Origin: Candidatus Gastranaerophilales bacterium
GTDB taxonomy: Bacteria; Cyanobacteriota; Vampirovibrionia; Gastranaerophilales; Gastranaerophilaceae
Direction of reading: 5' to 3'
NCBI GenBank assembly: GCA_910587175.1
Contig: CAJULH010000002.1
Span: forward strand, 45,653 to 109,652
Length of the DNA stretch: 64,000 bases
Each line of letters starts with the position of its first letter. The stretch's first letter is position 1. The notes under the pieces were generated by a model that was not told the origin of the DNA, made no database searches, and saw only the letters and a program-made list of their open reading frames with translations. This document shows, one piece after another, positions 1 to 8,863 of the stretch. Both the position numbers and the translations under genes were made by a program.

Positions 1-38
1 AAACGCAGATTATTCAAAATTTAAAGGTGTTGGAAAAA

Positions 39-701
39 ATGAAAATAAGTTCTATAAACCTTAATGGTTTAAACTTCGGAAAAACTATTATAGATAAATC
101 AAAAATAAGATCAACAGGATATGGAACACAAAATGTTTCATTTGTAGAATATGACCCGAAAAACTATGATGACAAACGCAGAATGCAGTGCATAGGCTTA
201 TATTGGGGCGAACATTCAAGACAAATGCAAGAATATGTAAGACGGCTTTCTTCAAATTTTGACAAGGCTGAAAATAATCCGGAATCAATGCAAAATAAAC
301 ATTTCTACGGTCTTGAAGATGAGGTTGGAAATACAATTGCAATCTCACAAACAACAGAAAGAAAAAAAGGATTATTTGGGGGTAAGTCCTACACGGAAAT
401 AGACTATATCCAAACAATACCGGATGAACAGTACACATCAAAAAGAAGAAGATATAAGGGTGTTGGCGAAACGCTTGTTGCACAAATAGTAAAAAACTCT
501 ATGCATAAAGGCAGCGAACTAGTTAAACTTACATCTATAAATGAGCATTTCTGGAAAGAGAGCGGATTTTTTGTATGCACAGCAGATTCCGCGGGTGAAT
601 ATCCGATAAGGCAAATAAACAAAGACGATTTTCAAGGCTATATTGACCATGTTGAAAAGAAAACAGCACCAAAACAAAATATCGTTGACATTTGGGGATA
701 A
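39..701 (+). CDS. GNAT-like acetyltransferase domain protein, lineage-type
   Basis: Unassigned protein of 220 aa. The second half has a GNAT-like pattern: a basic turn RRRYKGVGETL that resembles the acetyl-CoA pyrophosphate loop (R-x-x-G-x-G/A), a following helix, then a strand and NEHFWKESGFF, which looks like the usual C-terminal N-x-x-A-x-x-x-Y-x-K-x-GF motif of GNAT enzymes. The N-terminus (MKISSINLNGLNF) resembles that of the unknown protein at 18914-19288, so it may carry a shared lineage-specific leader. I use the ATG at 39 rather than the upstream GTG at 27, because AAAGGTG at 23-29 is then a well-placed ribosome site. Substrate unknown; the acetyltransferase call is an inference from motif order only. 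Confidence 0.5.
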   Translation: MKISSINLNGLNFGKTIIDKSKIRSTGYGTQNVSFVEYDPKNYDDKRRMQCIGLYWGEHSRQMQEYVRRLSSNFDKAENNPESMQNKHFYGLEDEVGNTIAISQTTERKKGLFGGKSYTEIDYIQTIPDEQYTSKRRRYKGVGETLVAQIVKNSMHKGSELVKLTSINEHFWKESGFFVCTADSAGEYPIRQINKDDFQGYIDHVEKKTAPKQNIVDIWG

Positions 702-727
702 TAAAAATTTTTCATTTAAATAATAAC

Positions 728-751
728 ATATAGCTTTTAAAAAGCATATTT
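728..751 (+). terminator. Short hairpin terminator after the GNAT-like gene
   Basis: GCTTT/AAAGC stem with a three-base loop, extended by AT pairs and followed by TATTTT. It lies 27 nt after the stop codon at 701. Weak, AT-rich stem. Confidence 0.4.
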
Positions 752-817
752 TCGGAAAAATCAAATTAGAACAATACAAAATAAAAACAGACACGCCGAA
801 TTTTGTTAAAGCCCAGA

Positions 818-839
818 AAACCGTTTAAACACCGGTTCT
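818..839 (-). terminator. Hairpin downstream of the oppF-like gene
   Basis: AACCG/CGGTT stem around an 8-base loop, followed on the minus strand by TTTTC. It lies just past the stop of the minus-strand ATPase gene. Modest stem and short U-tract. Confidence 0.4.
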
Positions 840-847
840 TTTGATAA

Positions 848-1636
848 TTAATATACCTTTGGAATGGAATCAAGCAGAATTTTTGTATAATAATGCTTTG
901 GATTATTAAATATTTCCATTGTTTCGCCCGTTTCAACAATTTCACCCCTGTACATAATTGCAACTCTTGTACATAAATATTTCACAACATTTAAATCATG
1001 GGATATAAAAAGGTATGTCAGGTTAAATTTGTCTTTTAATTCAATCAAAAGGTTTATAATCTGAGCCTGTATGCTCACATCCAATGCAGAAACGGGTTCA
1101 TCTGCAACAACAAATTCCGGCTGCAAAATTAAAGCTCTTGCAATTGCAATTCTTTGCCTCTGTCCGCCTGAAAATTCATGCGGAAAACGCCCCAAATCAT
1201 CCCCGCTAAGCCCCGTCAGCCTTATAATATTTTCAAGCATATCAAGTCTTTGCTTTTTATCTTTAACACCATTTACAATCAAAGGTTCAAGCAAAATCTC
1301 TTTTATCTTCATCTTAGGATTCAGACTTGAATATGGATTTTGAAAAATTAGTCCGGTTTTTTTCCTGAAAAGTTTTGTGTCTTCTTTTGAAAAAGCTTCA
1401 ATGTTTTTACCGTCATAAAAAATTTCACCGCAATTTATATCTAAAAGCTTTAAAATACAATTTCCAAGTGTGGATTTCCCGCTGCCGGATTCTCCTACAA
1501 GCCCTATAATTTCACCCTTTTTAATATCAAGACTTACTCCCTTAAGAGCATATACGGGTTCTTTTTTTTCTCCCAAAAATCCGCCCTTGGTCTCAAAAGT
1601 TTTATGAACATTTTTGATTTCTATAAGGTTTTCCAT
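848..1636 (-). CDS. oppF: Oligopeptide/dipeptide-type ABC transporter ATP-binding protein
   Basis: ATPase subunit of an Opp/Dpp-class peptide or nickel importer; it hydrolyses ATP on the cytoplasmic face of the permease. All ABC motifs are visible: Walker A GESGSGKST, a Q-loop in LIFQNPYSSLNP, signature FSGGQRQR, Walker B VVADEPVSALD and H-loop FISHD. The SSLNP after the Q-loop and the closing HYYTKILLDSIP are typical of the OppF/DppF branch rather than OppD. No permease, OppD or binding protein is adjacent: the gene is alone between a GNAT-like gene and a sigma factor with hairpins on both sides, so it must work with subunits encoded elsewhere. I start at Met 11 of the longest frame (1636), six residues before the conserved IEIKNVHKTF strand; a start at 1666 is possible. 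Confidence 0.85.
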   Translation of the reverse strand: MENLIEIKNVHKTFETKGGFLGEKKEPVYALKGVSLDIKKGEIIGLVGESGSGKSTLGNCILKLLDINCGEIFYDGKNIEAFSKEDTKLFRKKTGLIFQNPYSSLNPKMKIKEILLEPLIVNGVKDKKQRLDMLENIIRLTGLSGDDLGRFPHEFSGGQRQRIAIARALILQPEFVVADEPVSALDVSIQAQIINLLIELKDKFNLTYLFISHDLNVVKYLCTRVAIMYRGEIVETGETMEIFNNPKHYYTKILLDSIPKVY

Positions 1637-1705
1637 ATCTTCTTTTTTAACATATTTTAACCTCATTTTCTATAGGAAATCAGAATGTCAAAAAGGACAA
1701 AATAA

Positions 1706-1733
1706 AAAGCCCAAAAAAGGTAAAACGGGCTTT
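1706..1733 (-). terminator. Terminator of the sigma factor gene
   Basis: Perfect AAAGCCC/GGGCTTT stem with a 14-base A-rich loop, followed on the minus strand by TTATTTTG. It separates the sigma factor from the oppF-like gene, so the two are probably not one operon. Confidence 0.65.
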
Positions 1734-1761
1734 GTTTATCGTGTATTTGGCATAAAAACTC

Positions 1762-2778
1762 TTATGATAAATAATTTTTGAGTTCAGCCGTCTCTTTTGC
1801 CTTCCTCAGTTTTTTTAGCGCCTCTCCTTCAATTTGCCTTATCCTCTCCTTTGAAAATCCTAAAATCTTTCCAAGTTCTTCAAGCGTTTTTGTCTTACGA
1901 CCGGAAATTCCAAACCGGTTAATTAATATGAATCTTTCCTTTTCAGATAAAATATCCAGAGCCTTTAGGATATCTTTATATAAAAATTCCTTTTCTGTCT
2001 TGATATCAGGCATCTTTCCTATGTCATCTTTTATATAATCTTCAAGGCAAAGATCTTGTGCTACAGGCGTATCAAGACTCACAGGCTCTTTTATCATAGC
2101 TTTTTTTGCAGTCTGCACTTTCTTGATATCCATTTTCAGATAATCTGCAAGTTCGTTGTCATCAGGTTCCCTTCCCAAATCCACACTCAGTTTCACTATT
2201 GCTCTTTTCAGGGCTCTTATCTTATCGCTCATATGCACGGGAATTCTTATTGTCCTTGAATTGTTTGCAATAGCCCTTATAATGGTTTGTTTTATCCACC
2301 ATGTAGCATAGGTTGAAAATTTAAATCCCTTAGTATAATCAAACCTTTCTGCCGCCTTAATCAAACCCAAAGACCCCTCCTGAACCAAATCCATAAACAA
2401 AATTCCCTGCCCTGTGTATTTTTTTGCAATTGATACAACAAGCCTTAAATTTGCCTGAATGAGTTTTTTCCTTGCAATCTTTGCCTCTTTCTTTGTACCC
2501 TCTTTGATTGCCTTGCCTATCATTGTTTCATTTGTTCTGTTTAAAAGTTTTATCTTTCCAATATCCTTTAAATACATCTGTAAAATTTCATCTTTATTTG
2601 CAATTGTATTAAAGGTTTTAATTTCTTCTCCGTTCTCTTCATTTTCACTATCGCCTGGCTCGCAGTTTAAATATTCATATTCATCAAAATAAACGTTTTT
2701 ATTTAACGCGTTATTATTCATTAATAATTCCTCCAGCTCCCTTTTTGAAATTTTTACAACTCTTTTCAAACTTCTCAT
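1762..2778 (-). CDS. RNA polymerase sigma-70 family factor (RpoD/SigA-like)
   Basis: Sigma factor of 338 aa that directs RNA polymerase to -35/-10 promoters. Regions in order: region 1.2 ([19 protein letters not shown], about 65-85), region 2 with [29 protein letters not shown] and [13 protein letters not shown] (the -10 reading helix), region 3 ([11 protein letters not shown] onward) and region 4 with RFGI...[20 protein letters not shown], the -35 binding helix-turn-helix. It has no long region 1.1 but an acidic N-terminal 60 aa. Complete regions 2-4 fit a primary or group 2 factor; I cannot say which without the rest of the genome. Promoters read in this window have near-consensus TTGACA/TATAAT hexamers, as such a factor would need. 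Confidence 0.9.
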   Translation of the reverse strand: MRSLKRVVKISKRELEELLMNNNALNKNVYFDEYEYLNCEPGDSENEENGEEIKTFNTIANKDEILQMYLKDIGKIKLLNRTNETMIGKAIKEGTKKEAKIARKKLIQANLRLVVSIAKKYTGQGILFMDLVQEGSLGLIKAAERFDYTKGFKFSTYATWWIKQTIIRAIANNSRTIRIPVHMSDKIRALKRAIVKLSVDLGREPDDNELADYLKMDIKKVQTAKKAMIKEPVSLDTPVAQDLCLEDYIKDDIGKMPDIKTEKEFLYKDILKALDILSEKERFILINRFGISGRKTKTLEELGKILGFSKERIRQIEGEALKKLRKAKETAELKNYLS

Positions 2779-2806
2779 TCTATTTGACGTTTAAAAATTA
2801 ATTATG

Positions 2807-2836
2807 TTTCCATTATCTTAAAAATTAGTGTATAAT
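2807..2836 (+). promoter_or_regulatory. Promoter, leaderless type, for the 2844 gene
   Basis: -35 TTTCCA (2807-2812), 18-nt spacer, -10 TATAAT (2831-2836), then only 7 nt before the ATG at 2844. Transcription would start at or next to the start codon, and there is no Shine-Dalgarno sequence. Confidence 0.6.
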
Positions 2837-2843
2837 AGGCTGT

Positions 2844-3650
2844 ATGAAAGTTTTTAAACTATTTTGTTTATTGGGGTTTATCTTCATTTTTCAATCTGCA
2901 GTACATTCTGCCGATTTAACATTCACAACAATTTCTGATGCAGGCATAAAATCAGACAGAATAGAAAATTCTATGACCCCGTCCATTAAAAAACTGCTCA
3001 GTGCAAAGGATAATATAAACCATTCAGGCAGTAAATTTGTTGTATTTCTTGGCAATAACATTGCAAAGGCAGAAAAATATGACCTTGTAATGTTCTCTAA
3101 AATAATAAATAAAATTTCAAAACCTGTCTATGCAGGGATAGGAAACCAGGACATTCAAAGAGTTAAAGATTTGGATAAAATAGAATATTACAGATTATTA
3201 AACAAATATTCAAAAAACAAAGTATCAAAGATTCCCTGTGTAAAAAAAATTGACGGATTTGTATTCATCTTTATGGACGGTATAAATGAAACAGTTCCTA
3301 TGCCAAAAGGATATTTTAAGGATAAAGAACTGATATTTTTAGAAAACACTCTAAAAAAATATATGGACAAAGATGTAATAATAATTCAGCATTTTCCTTT
3401 GTATAATGGCAAAGAAGAAAACGGTACACTATATAACGCAGAGCCGTATAAAAATCTGCTTTCACAATATAAAAATGTAAAGGCAATAATTTCAGGACAT
3501 ACAAATTCTGATTTTGAAGGCGAAGATGAAAACAGAATAAAACATATAAGCGTACCATCACTTGCAAAATCAGGCGAGTATAAAGTAATAAACATTAAAA
3601 CTACAGGTGAAACTGTTTCAATAAAAACAAAGATAATCAGTGTAGAATAA
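2844..3650 (+). CDS. Exported degenerate calcineurin-like phosphoesterase
   Basis: Protein of 268 aa with a signal peptide (MKVFKLFCLLGFIFIFQSAVHSA) and then the fold order of metallophosphoesterases: TISDAG, VVFLGNNI, YAGIGNQD, VIIIQHFPLY and IISGHTNSDF. In active enzymes these are D-x-H, G-D, GNH(D/E), H and GH-x-H. Here several metal ligands are changed: ISDxH is ISDAG, GD is GN, GNHD is GNQD and GHTH is GHTN. The fold is probably kept, but two-metal catalysis is doubtful, so a binding role is possible. The stop is 11 nt before the GTG of an ArnT-like glycosyltransferase, so both are likely one operon for an envelope function. Product is expected outside the inner membrane. Confidence 0.7.
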   Translation: MKVFKLFCLLGFIFIFQSAVHSADLTFTTISDAGIKSDRIENSMTPSIKKLLSAKDNINHSGSKFVVFLGNNIAKAEKYDLVMFSKIINKISKPVYAGIGNQDIQRVKDLDKIEYYRLLNKYSKNKVSKIPCVKKIDGFVFIFMDGINETVPMPKGYFKDKELIFLENTLKKYMDKDVIIIQHFPLYNGKEENGTLYNAEPYKNLLSQYKNVKAIISGHTNSDFEGEDENRIKHISVPSLAKSGEYKVINIKTTGETVSIKTKIISVE

Positions 3651-3661
3651 AGGAGGATAAA

Positions 3662-5398
3662 GTGACAGGCTCTTTTTGCGATTTGATTAAAAAGATAAAA
3701 GATTTTATCACAAAATATGCAAACTTCTTTTGCATATTATCTATTTTATTATTCGGGTATTTGTTCCTGTTTTTAAACCTTGGCTCATACAGGCTCATAG
3801 ATATTGATGAAACAAGATATATTAATATTGCCCGTGCCATGTTTTTAAACGGAGATTTTATTACCCCGCACCTGAATTTTGAAGCCTTCCTTGAAAAACC
3901 TCCTCTCTTCTATTGGCTTACAGTTTTGTCTTATAAAATTTTTGGCAGCACAGATGAATTTGCTTCAAGATTTCCTGTGGCTCTGTCCACCTTTTTAATT
4001 GTTTTTGGGACATATTTCTTTGGGAAAAAAGCTCTGGGCTCTAAAATTTACGGACTTGTATCCGCTATGATTTTATTGTCTTCCATATGGGTCGGACTTT
4101 TTTCACATATTGCAATTCTAGATGCAGGATTTATGGCACTCACTGCAGCATCCATATATTGTGCGGTTATCACGCTTTTTAACGTTAAAGAAGAAAATAA
4201 AAAATACTTCTGGTATCTTTCATACGCTTTTATGGGTTTAAGTGTTCTTCAAAAAGGACTTATAGGAATCATTCTTCCTGTTATGGTAATTGCACTTACA
4301 TTTATTGCCCTAAATAAGGCAAAAGAGCTTATAAAACCTGCAAATATCATCCCGGGAATTATTGTATTTCTTCTTATAAGCCTTCCATGGCATATTTTAG
4401 TGTATAAAGCAAACGGTCAGGCATTTATAAATGACTATTTCATAAAACATCACTTTGCAAGATTTTTAAATTCTTCAATGGGACTTGGCAGAAAACAACC
4501 GTTTTTATTCTATATCCCGATTCTGCTTGCAGCCTTTATGCCTTGGACTTTTTCGTTTATATCCGTACTTATCAGGGGAATAAAATCTTTAATGAAAGAT
4601 TTCAAATCTACAAAATCTTTCAGGCAGATATTCTCAAATGATACAAACGACAGAAAGCTTTTAATATTTGCAACAATTTATCTTTTCTCAATTTTAATAT
4701 TCTTCAGCATATCATCCACAAAGCTTCCAACTTATATTTTGCCTTTATTCCCGGCTTTGTCATTAATTACAGGATATTATTGGTGGGGATATATTGCAGA
4801 CAACAAATTTGAAAAAGGTATAAAAATTTCTACAATAGTTAGCGCCGTATTTTTCATATTATTTGGAATTGCAGGAGCTTTAGCGCTTTGTGTACTTTCA
4901 GGAGAAAATCTTCTCTATGCACAAAACGCCGATGGTTTCAGAATGCTTATGTCATCGTGGTTAATCATAATATCGTTGATTACACTCCTTTGCCTGATTT
5001 CAAAGAACAGAAGTCTTTTATTCATTGCAAATGTAATTTTGATGCTTGGCGTTTCAATAATTACAAGCGGCAAGATTTTAAGCTATACAACAACATTCGG
5101 ACAAACAGAACTTGAACAATACGCAGACAAAGCACAAATGGTCTCAGGCTCAAAACTTGTAACTATGGGTTTTGGTAAAAAATACAGTATTTTAAGTAAG
5201 TTTGATAATAAGGTTTACTACATTATAGAAGTTGATAATGAAGGATATAATGCACTTACAGCCATAAAAAATGAGGCTGAAAAAGAAGGTTCGCCCGTTT
5301 ATTTAATTACAAAGAAAAAAGTACAGTATCCGCCTGAAATCCTTAAGGGCTTTAAAAAGCTTGAAGAAGGTCAAAAATATGAGCTTTATATGAGGTAA
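3662..5398 (+). CDS. ArnT/PMT-type membrane glycosyltransferase (GT39/GT83)
   Basis: Integral membrane protein of 578 aa with about 11-12 hydrophobic segments. The N-terminal loop DIDETRYINIARAMFLNGDF followed by PHLNFEAFLEKPPLFYW is the signature of ArnT-like polyprenyl-phosphate-sugar transferases; the Asp-Glu pair is the catalytic loop. These enzymes use undecaprenyl-phosphate-linked sugars and act at the periplasmic face on lipid A or protein. The C-terminal 100 aa (from about 480) is a soluble domain. The start is GTG at 3662, set by a perfect AAAGGAGG six bases upstream. It follows the exported phosphoesterase-like gene by 11 nt. Acceptor and sugar cannot be told; lipid A modification is the family's best known role. 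Confidence 0.8.
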   Translation: MTGSFCDLIKKIKDFITKYANFFCILSILLFGYLFLFLNLGSYRLIDIDETRYINIARAMFLNGDFITPHLNFEAFLEKPPLFYWLTVLSYKIFGSTDEFASRFPVALSTFLIVFGTYFFGKKALGSKIYGLVSAMILLSSIWVGLFSHIAILDAGFMALTAASIYCAVITLFNVKEENKKYFWYLSYAFMGLSVLQKGLIGIILPVMVIALTFIALNKAKELIKPANIIPGIIVFLLISLPWHILVYKANGQAFINDYFIKHHFARFLNSSMGLGRKQPFLFYIPILLAAFMPWTFSFISVLIRGIKSLMKDFKSTKSFRQIFSNDTNDRKLLIFATIYLFSILIFFSISSTKLPTYILPLFPALSLITGYYWWGYIADNKFEKGIKISTIVSAVFFILFGIAGALALCVLSGENLLYAQNADGFRMLMSSWLIIISLITLLCLISKNRSLLFIANVILMLGVSIITSGKILSYTTTFGQTELEQYADKAQMVSGSKLVTMGFGKKYSILSKFDNKVYYIIEVDNEGYNALTAIKNEAEKEGSPVYLITKKKVQYPPEILKGFKKLEEGQKYELYMR

Positions 5399-5428
5399 CA
5401 TTATAATAGAGCAGTATAAAAGGCAATT

Positions 5429-5455
5429 AAAACCTCCAAAATTTTGGAGGTTTTT
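5429..5455. terminator. Bidirectional terminator between convergent genes
   Basis: Self-complementary AAACCTCC/GGAGGTTT stem around AAAATTTT with A- and T-tracts on both sides. It serves the glycosyltransferase (+) and, abutting its stop at 5457, the U32-like gene (-). Confidence 0.85.
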
Positions 5456-5456
5456 G

Positions 5457-7166
5457 CTATTTTAAACCTGTCTTTATTTCTGCATTTTTTCTTACTGCAC
5501 ACAGAAAATTCCTCAAAATCCTCGGAAGCAGAGTGGAATGTATTGCAAGAAAATCTATTACAAATTCGTTTATGCCAACTTCTTCATAATATGAAATTTT
5601 ATCAAAATTTTGCTTGATATCCGCTTCAAACATATGCATTTTGCAAAAACCGTCTACAACAAAAGGTAAAATTTTATTCAATGAGGGATCTTTAACAGAC
5701 CAATGCCCGCGATGGCATGGTGCAGAGCAGGTAAGCCTTGAAACCACCGCAGAGTTGCAGTTTAAAGGACAGAGCCCTAGGCTTTCCACCCTTTTACCGC
5801 CTGCAATCTGAATTTTTCTTGTTCTTATTATCTTTTTTGTCTTTTTAATGCATTTAATAATATTTTCCTCATCTCCAAGGGAAGAAAAATCAAGCGCATC
5901 AATGGGGTTCAAATTTGAAAGACATTTTATTGAATAGCTGTTTAAAAGATTTATCCCGCCGCCTATTTCAACAGGTGTAGCCTGAAATTCGGAATCATTC
6001 ATCTTTGCCCAGAAAAAACCAATATTGTTTATTACAACAGTTTTTGGCTTAGGTTCAGTCAGGCAGAGCATCTTTACAATTTCATACACCCTTTCAAAAT
6101 CCCGCTCAATTAAAATCCTTGGGGTTGAAATATTAAGCCCCATCTTGAATTCCGTACAAAAATCTCGGGCACGGTTCACCAGTTCTTCAAAAGGAATTGT
6201 GGACAAATCCACAGTGGATGCTACTTCCCCGTATTCTATAGAATTTACAGGATTAAAACCTGTAGTTTTTATGAATTTTCGAAGCTCTTTAAACTGCTCC
6301 AGGCTTGAAAGCCTTAAATTCAATTTTGGAAGTTTCAGCTTTGAATAATCAAAATCCTTGTCTATCCTTTTGCACTTTATCTTCCAATCATATTTTTGAA
6401 TATAGTTTGCAAACTTAAAATCCTCTCCTGTTGCAGAAACTATTTCTCCCGAAAAATGACTTGTTTTATAAAAACTTTTTCTCACATGTTTAAAAGGAAG
6501 CTTTTGCTCCTTAAACATCTTTGGTTTGTCCAAAATCTTTTCAATAAGCTTTATACCATCTAAAATCTCATCTGATGTTGAAAATTTACCCTTAATTACA
6601 ACATAGCTTATAGCCTTTGATTTTATAAGATCATCCGCAAAATAAGGAAGGTTATCCGTATCCACAGCAAGAGGGATTTTTGCGTATTTACTTATCTTTT
6701 CAATATTTTTAAGATAAACCTCTTCTGTAATAATTAAACCGTCAATTTTATGGAACATCTCCATAAACTCCACCCCTGAAAGATTATGAATATCAAAATA
6801 GGAGTCAATAATTACCTTAAAGGGTAAATCCATGGTTTTTATGATTTCCAAAATCCCGTAAGAATTTACAAATATGCCGTCAATTTCAGTGGTGGTAAGA
6901 AATTCTATAAATTTCTTTGTAATATTTACATCTTCTTCTGTTATTGAATGTTTAAAATTTACATAAATTTTAGAACCGGTTTTTTTTGCAGCATCAATAT
7001 ATTCATTTATATATTCAAACGTTCCGCCCGGACCATTCGGACCTTCAGGTGTATTTTTCATAAAGCGGTGATGATAAACATAAAACTCCCTGCATTTCAC
7101 CTTTTTTGTAAAATTTAAAATATCACAGGGGCGCTTTATGGGTGATACAACAAAAATCTCTTTCAT
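5457..7166 (-). CDS. U32 peptidase-like protein with four-Cys cluster motif
   Basis: Protein of 569 aa that resembles the U32 family (TrhP/RlhA/UbiU type), whose members bind a 4Fe-4S cluster and act in tRNA, rRNA or quinone hydroxylation. The C-terminal part has GLCPLNCNSAV, then TCSAPCHRGHWSVKD and a conserved F-P-F-V-V-D-G-F-C-K-M; four or five cysteines are placed as in the U32 cluster motif. The N-terminal half is a TIM-barrel-like alternation of strands and helices. The start at Met 13 of the longest frame (7166) is set by a promoter that ends 7 nt upstream; the longer start would lie within its -35 box. Substrate is unknown; 'peptidase' is a historical label. Convergent with the ArnT-like gene. 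Confidence 0.65.
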   Translation of the reverse strand: MKEIFVVSPIKRPCDILNFTKKVKCREFYVYHHRFMKNTPEGPNGPGGTFEYINEYIDAAKKTGSKIYVNFKHSITEEDVNITKKFIEFLTTTEIDGIFVNSYGILEIIKTMDLPFKVIIDSYFDIHNLSGVEFMEMFHKIDGLIITEEVYLKNIEKISKYAKIPLAVDTDNLPYFADDLIKSKAISYVVIKGKFSTSDEILDGIKLIEKILDKPKMFKEQKLPFKHVRKSFYKTSHFSGEIVSATGEDFKFANYIQKYDWKIKCKRIDKDFDYSKLKLPKLNLRLSSLEQFKELRKFIKTTGFNPVNSIEYGEVASTVDLSTIPFEELVNRARDFCTEFKMGLNISTPRILIERDFERVYEIVKMLCLTEPKPKTVVINNIGFFWAKMNDSEFQATPVEIGGGINLLNSYSIKCLSNLNPIDALDFSSLGDEENIIKCIKKTKKIIRTRKIQIAGGKRVESLGLCPLNCNSAVVSRLTCSAPCHRGHWSVKDPSLNKILPFVVDGFCKMHMFEADIKQNFDKISYYEEVGINEFVIDFLAIHSTLLPRILRNFLCAVRKNAEIKTGLK

Positions 7167-7173
7167 AAAGTCT

Positions 7174-7202
7174 ATGGTATAGATTTCACTATATAAAGTC
7201 AA
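7174..7202 (-). promoter_or_regulatory. Leaderless promoter of the U32-like gene
   Basis: Minus strand: -35 TTGACT (7197-7202), 17-nt spacer, -10 TACCAT (7174-7179), then 7 nt to the ATG at 7166. No Shine-Dalgarno sequence fits in this gap. Confidence 0.65.
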
Positions 7203-7229
7203 GAAATTTCAACAAATTCAGACGGAAAT

Positions 7230-8486
7230 TTATTTTTCACCGTTTCGATACCCTATTCCTGCCCTATAGCCTGAAATAGTGTACATTAAAGGAAGCATCG
7301 GTTCTATCCATTTAAACCCTGAAAGCACACCTGCTGTTGCAATATCATCCGTGTGCAATGCCATATCTAAAAGCTCCGGTTTTCTTTCATTATAAAGACC
7401 TTTATGGTGCTTTTTATGATGATGTTTAAGTCCGTGATTATTGTGTTGTTTTACAGTATCATTTGATGGCATTTTAAAATTTTCAAACCCTTTTTGTTTT
7501 GACGTAAAGGTATTCAAACTGTCTGCAAGATAGGGATTCCAGACGGGTTTAAGCTCTGTATTTGTACCTTTTTTCTTGTCAAATATCGGGTCTAAAACCT
7601 TTTTGCCTATGAAATTTGCCACAAAACTGCCGCCCATAATGCCTGTCACAAATATGCCGCCCATAATGACCCCAAGTTTTTTTAAGGGGGTTAAAGATTT
7701 TATAACCCCGGCTTTTTGAAGTCTTTCCGCCCCAAAAAGCGCACCTGCAGCACCCACATTGCACATAAAAATATTTGCTAAAAACTGGTATGCCCCCTCT
7801 TTTATTTTATTTGAAGAGTTTTCGGGGGTGTTTTCTTTTGTAATTTTTTCTGCAGCAATACCGCTTAAAACTCCTGAAACAACGGGCATAAGCCCCAAAA
7901 CAGAAAGTCTTCCTGTTTCTTCAAAAATCTCTCTTGCATTTAAATCTTCTTTTTTTGAAAAAAGTGTTTCCAGAAGTTCTTCTTTAGCTTTCAGGCAAGC
8001 GACGTCTTGTCCTTTGGTTATATCTGCGCCTCTGCCTGTAATATTTTCCATATTTAAAATGGTTTCCGTATCTTTAACATTTAAAAGCCTCGTTTTAGCT
8101 TTTTGGAGCACATTTGAAACATTTTTTGGCACATTATTATTTTTCAAAAATTTATCCACAACCTCATTTTGGTTTTTTAAAATTCCATCCTTACTTCGAA
8201 CGTTTACAAGACCTTTCAAAAGCTGTTTTCCACCTGAAAGACCACTTCTGCCAAAACCTGCAGGCATTTTCAGTCCAAATGCACTTATTAAAGAAGTCCC
8301 GACAACAGTACTTAAAATTACGGCATTTTTAATTCCTCTGTTTTTTCTCTCCTCCTTTGGAGTTTTAAAAGTATCATAAATTCCATAGGTAAAGGCTGCA
8401 GCAGCAAGAATTTTAGGGGTTTTATCCTTAAGTTTGCTTATTAAAAGCGGCTGGTCTAATGTTTTTCCGATGGCAGATATATTCAT
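7230..8486 (-). CDS. Unknown membrane protein with KNRG motif and His-rich segment
   Basis: Not recognised. A protein of 418 aa with several hydrophobic segments (about 27-45, 63-85, 215-240, 255-290). KNRGIKNAVILSTVVG near the N-terminus resembles the KNRGLVAAGYMSS and RNKGIITANYAAP stretches of the two HEMGH proteins at 57193-59813, so the three may share an N-terminal membrane module. A histidine-rich tract (GLKHHHKKHHKGL) near residue 355 could bind metal. I start at the ATG at 8486, with AAGGAAAATTTAT upstream; the longer frame runs into a structured leader. It is the only gene after a strong promoter at 8703-8730, so its mRNA would have a 5' leader of about 210 nt. Confidence 0.6.
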   Translation of the reverse strand: MNISAIGKTLDQPLLISKLKDKTPKILAAAAFTYGIYDTFKTPKEERKNRGIKNAVILSTVVGTSLISAFGLKMPAGFGRSGLSGGKQLLKGLVNVRSKDGILKNQNEVVDKFLKNNNVPKNVSNVLQKAKTRLLNVKDTETILNMENITGRGADITKGQDVACLKAKEELLETLFSKKEDLNAREIFEETGRLSVLGLMPVVSGVLSGIAAEKITKENTPENSSNKIKEGAYQFLANIFMCNVGAAGALFGAERLQKAGVIKSLTPLKKLGVIMGGIFVTGIMGGSFVANFIGKKVLDPIFDKKKGTNTELKPVWNPYLADSLNTFTSKQKGFENFKMPSNDTVKQHNNHGLKHHHKKHHKGLYNERKPELLDMALHTDDIATAGVLSGFKWIEPMLPLMYTISGYRAGIGYRNGEK

Positions 8487-8702
8487 ATAAATTTTCCTTA
8501 TTTTATATTTGGATTGTACCCAGATAAAATTCCGGTTTTCGGATGTTATCGGGCTTTGTATAAGGCTGGCTTGCTGCATCCCGGCTTCTTTGCCAGATTT
8601 TTACCAAAGATTTCAGGCTTGCAAAATTCTTCTGCTATAAACTTCATGCAGCAGAGTTTCCCTGTTTGCAAACCTTTGTTAGCTTCGCCTAACAATAAAA
8701 TT
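8487..8702 (-). other. Long structured 5' leader, possible regulatory RNA
   Basis: About 210 nt lie between the consensus promoter at 8703-8730 and the ATG at 8486. On the minus strand it can form GTTAG/CTAAC, TCTGCT/AGCAGA and CTTTG/CAAAG hairpins in succession. I match it to no riboswitch class. Longer frames through it (both strands) have no start signals and read unlike proteins. Confidence 0.35.
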
Positions 8703-8730
8703 ATTATAAATAAACCAAAAAGTTTGTCAA
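8703..8730 (-). promoter_or_regulatory. Consensus sigma-70 promoter
   Basis: Minus strand: TTGACA (8725-8730), 16-nt spacer, TATAAT (8703-8708). Both hexamers are perfect. It reads toward the gene ending at 7230. Confidence 0.7.
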
Positions 8731-8863
8731 CCCTAACAAAAAATAAACTTGTTTTGGGGCAGCACCCGTTTTTTATTAATCCGAAATTTTCAACCACAGC
8801 CGGCATTGGAAACAAGCATAAGAAATTTATCCGGTTTGAAAGCTGGAAATTACACCTGCAAAT

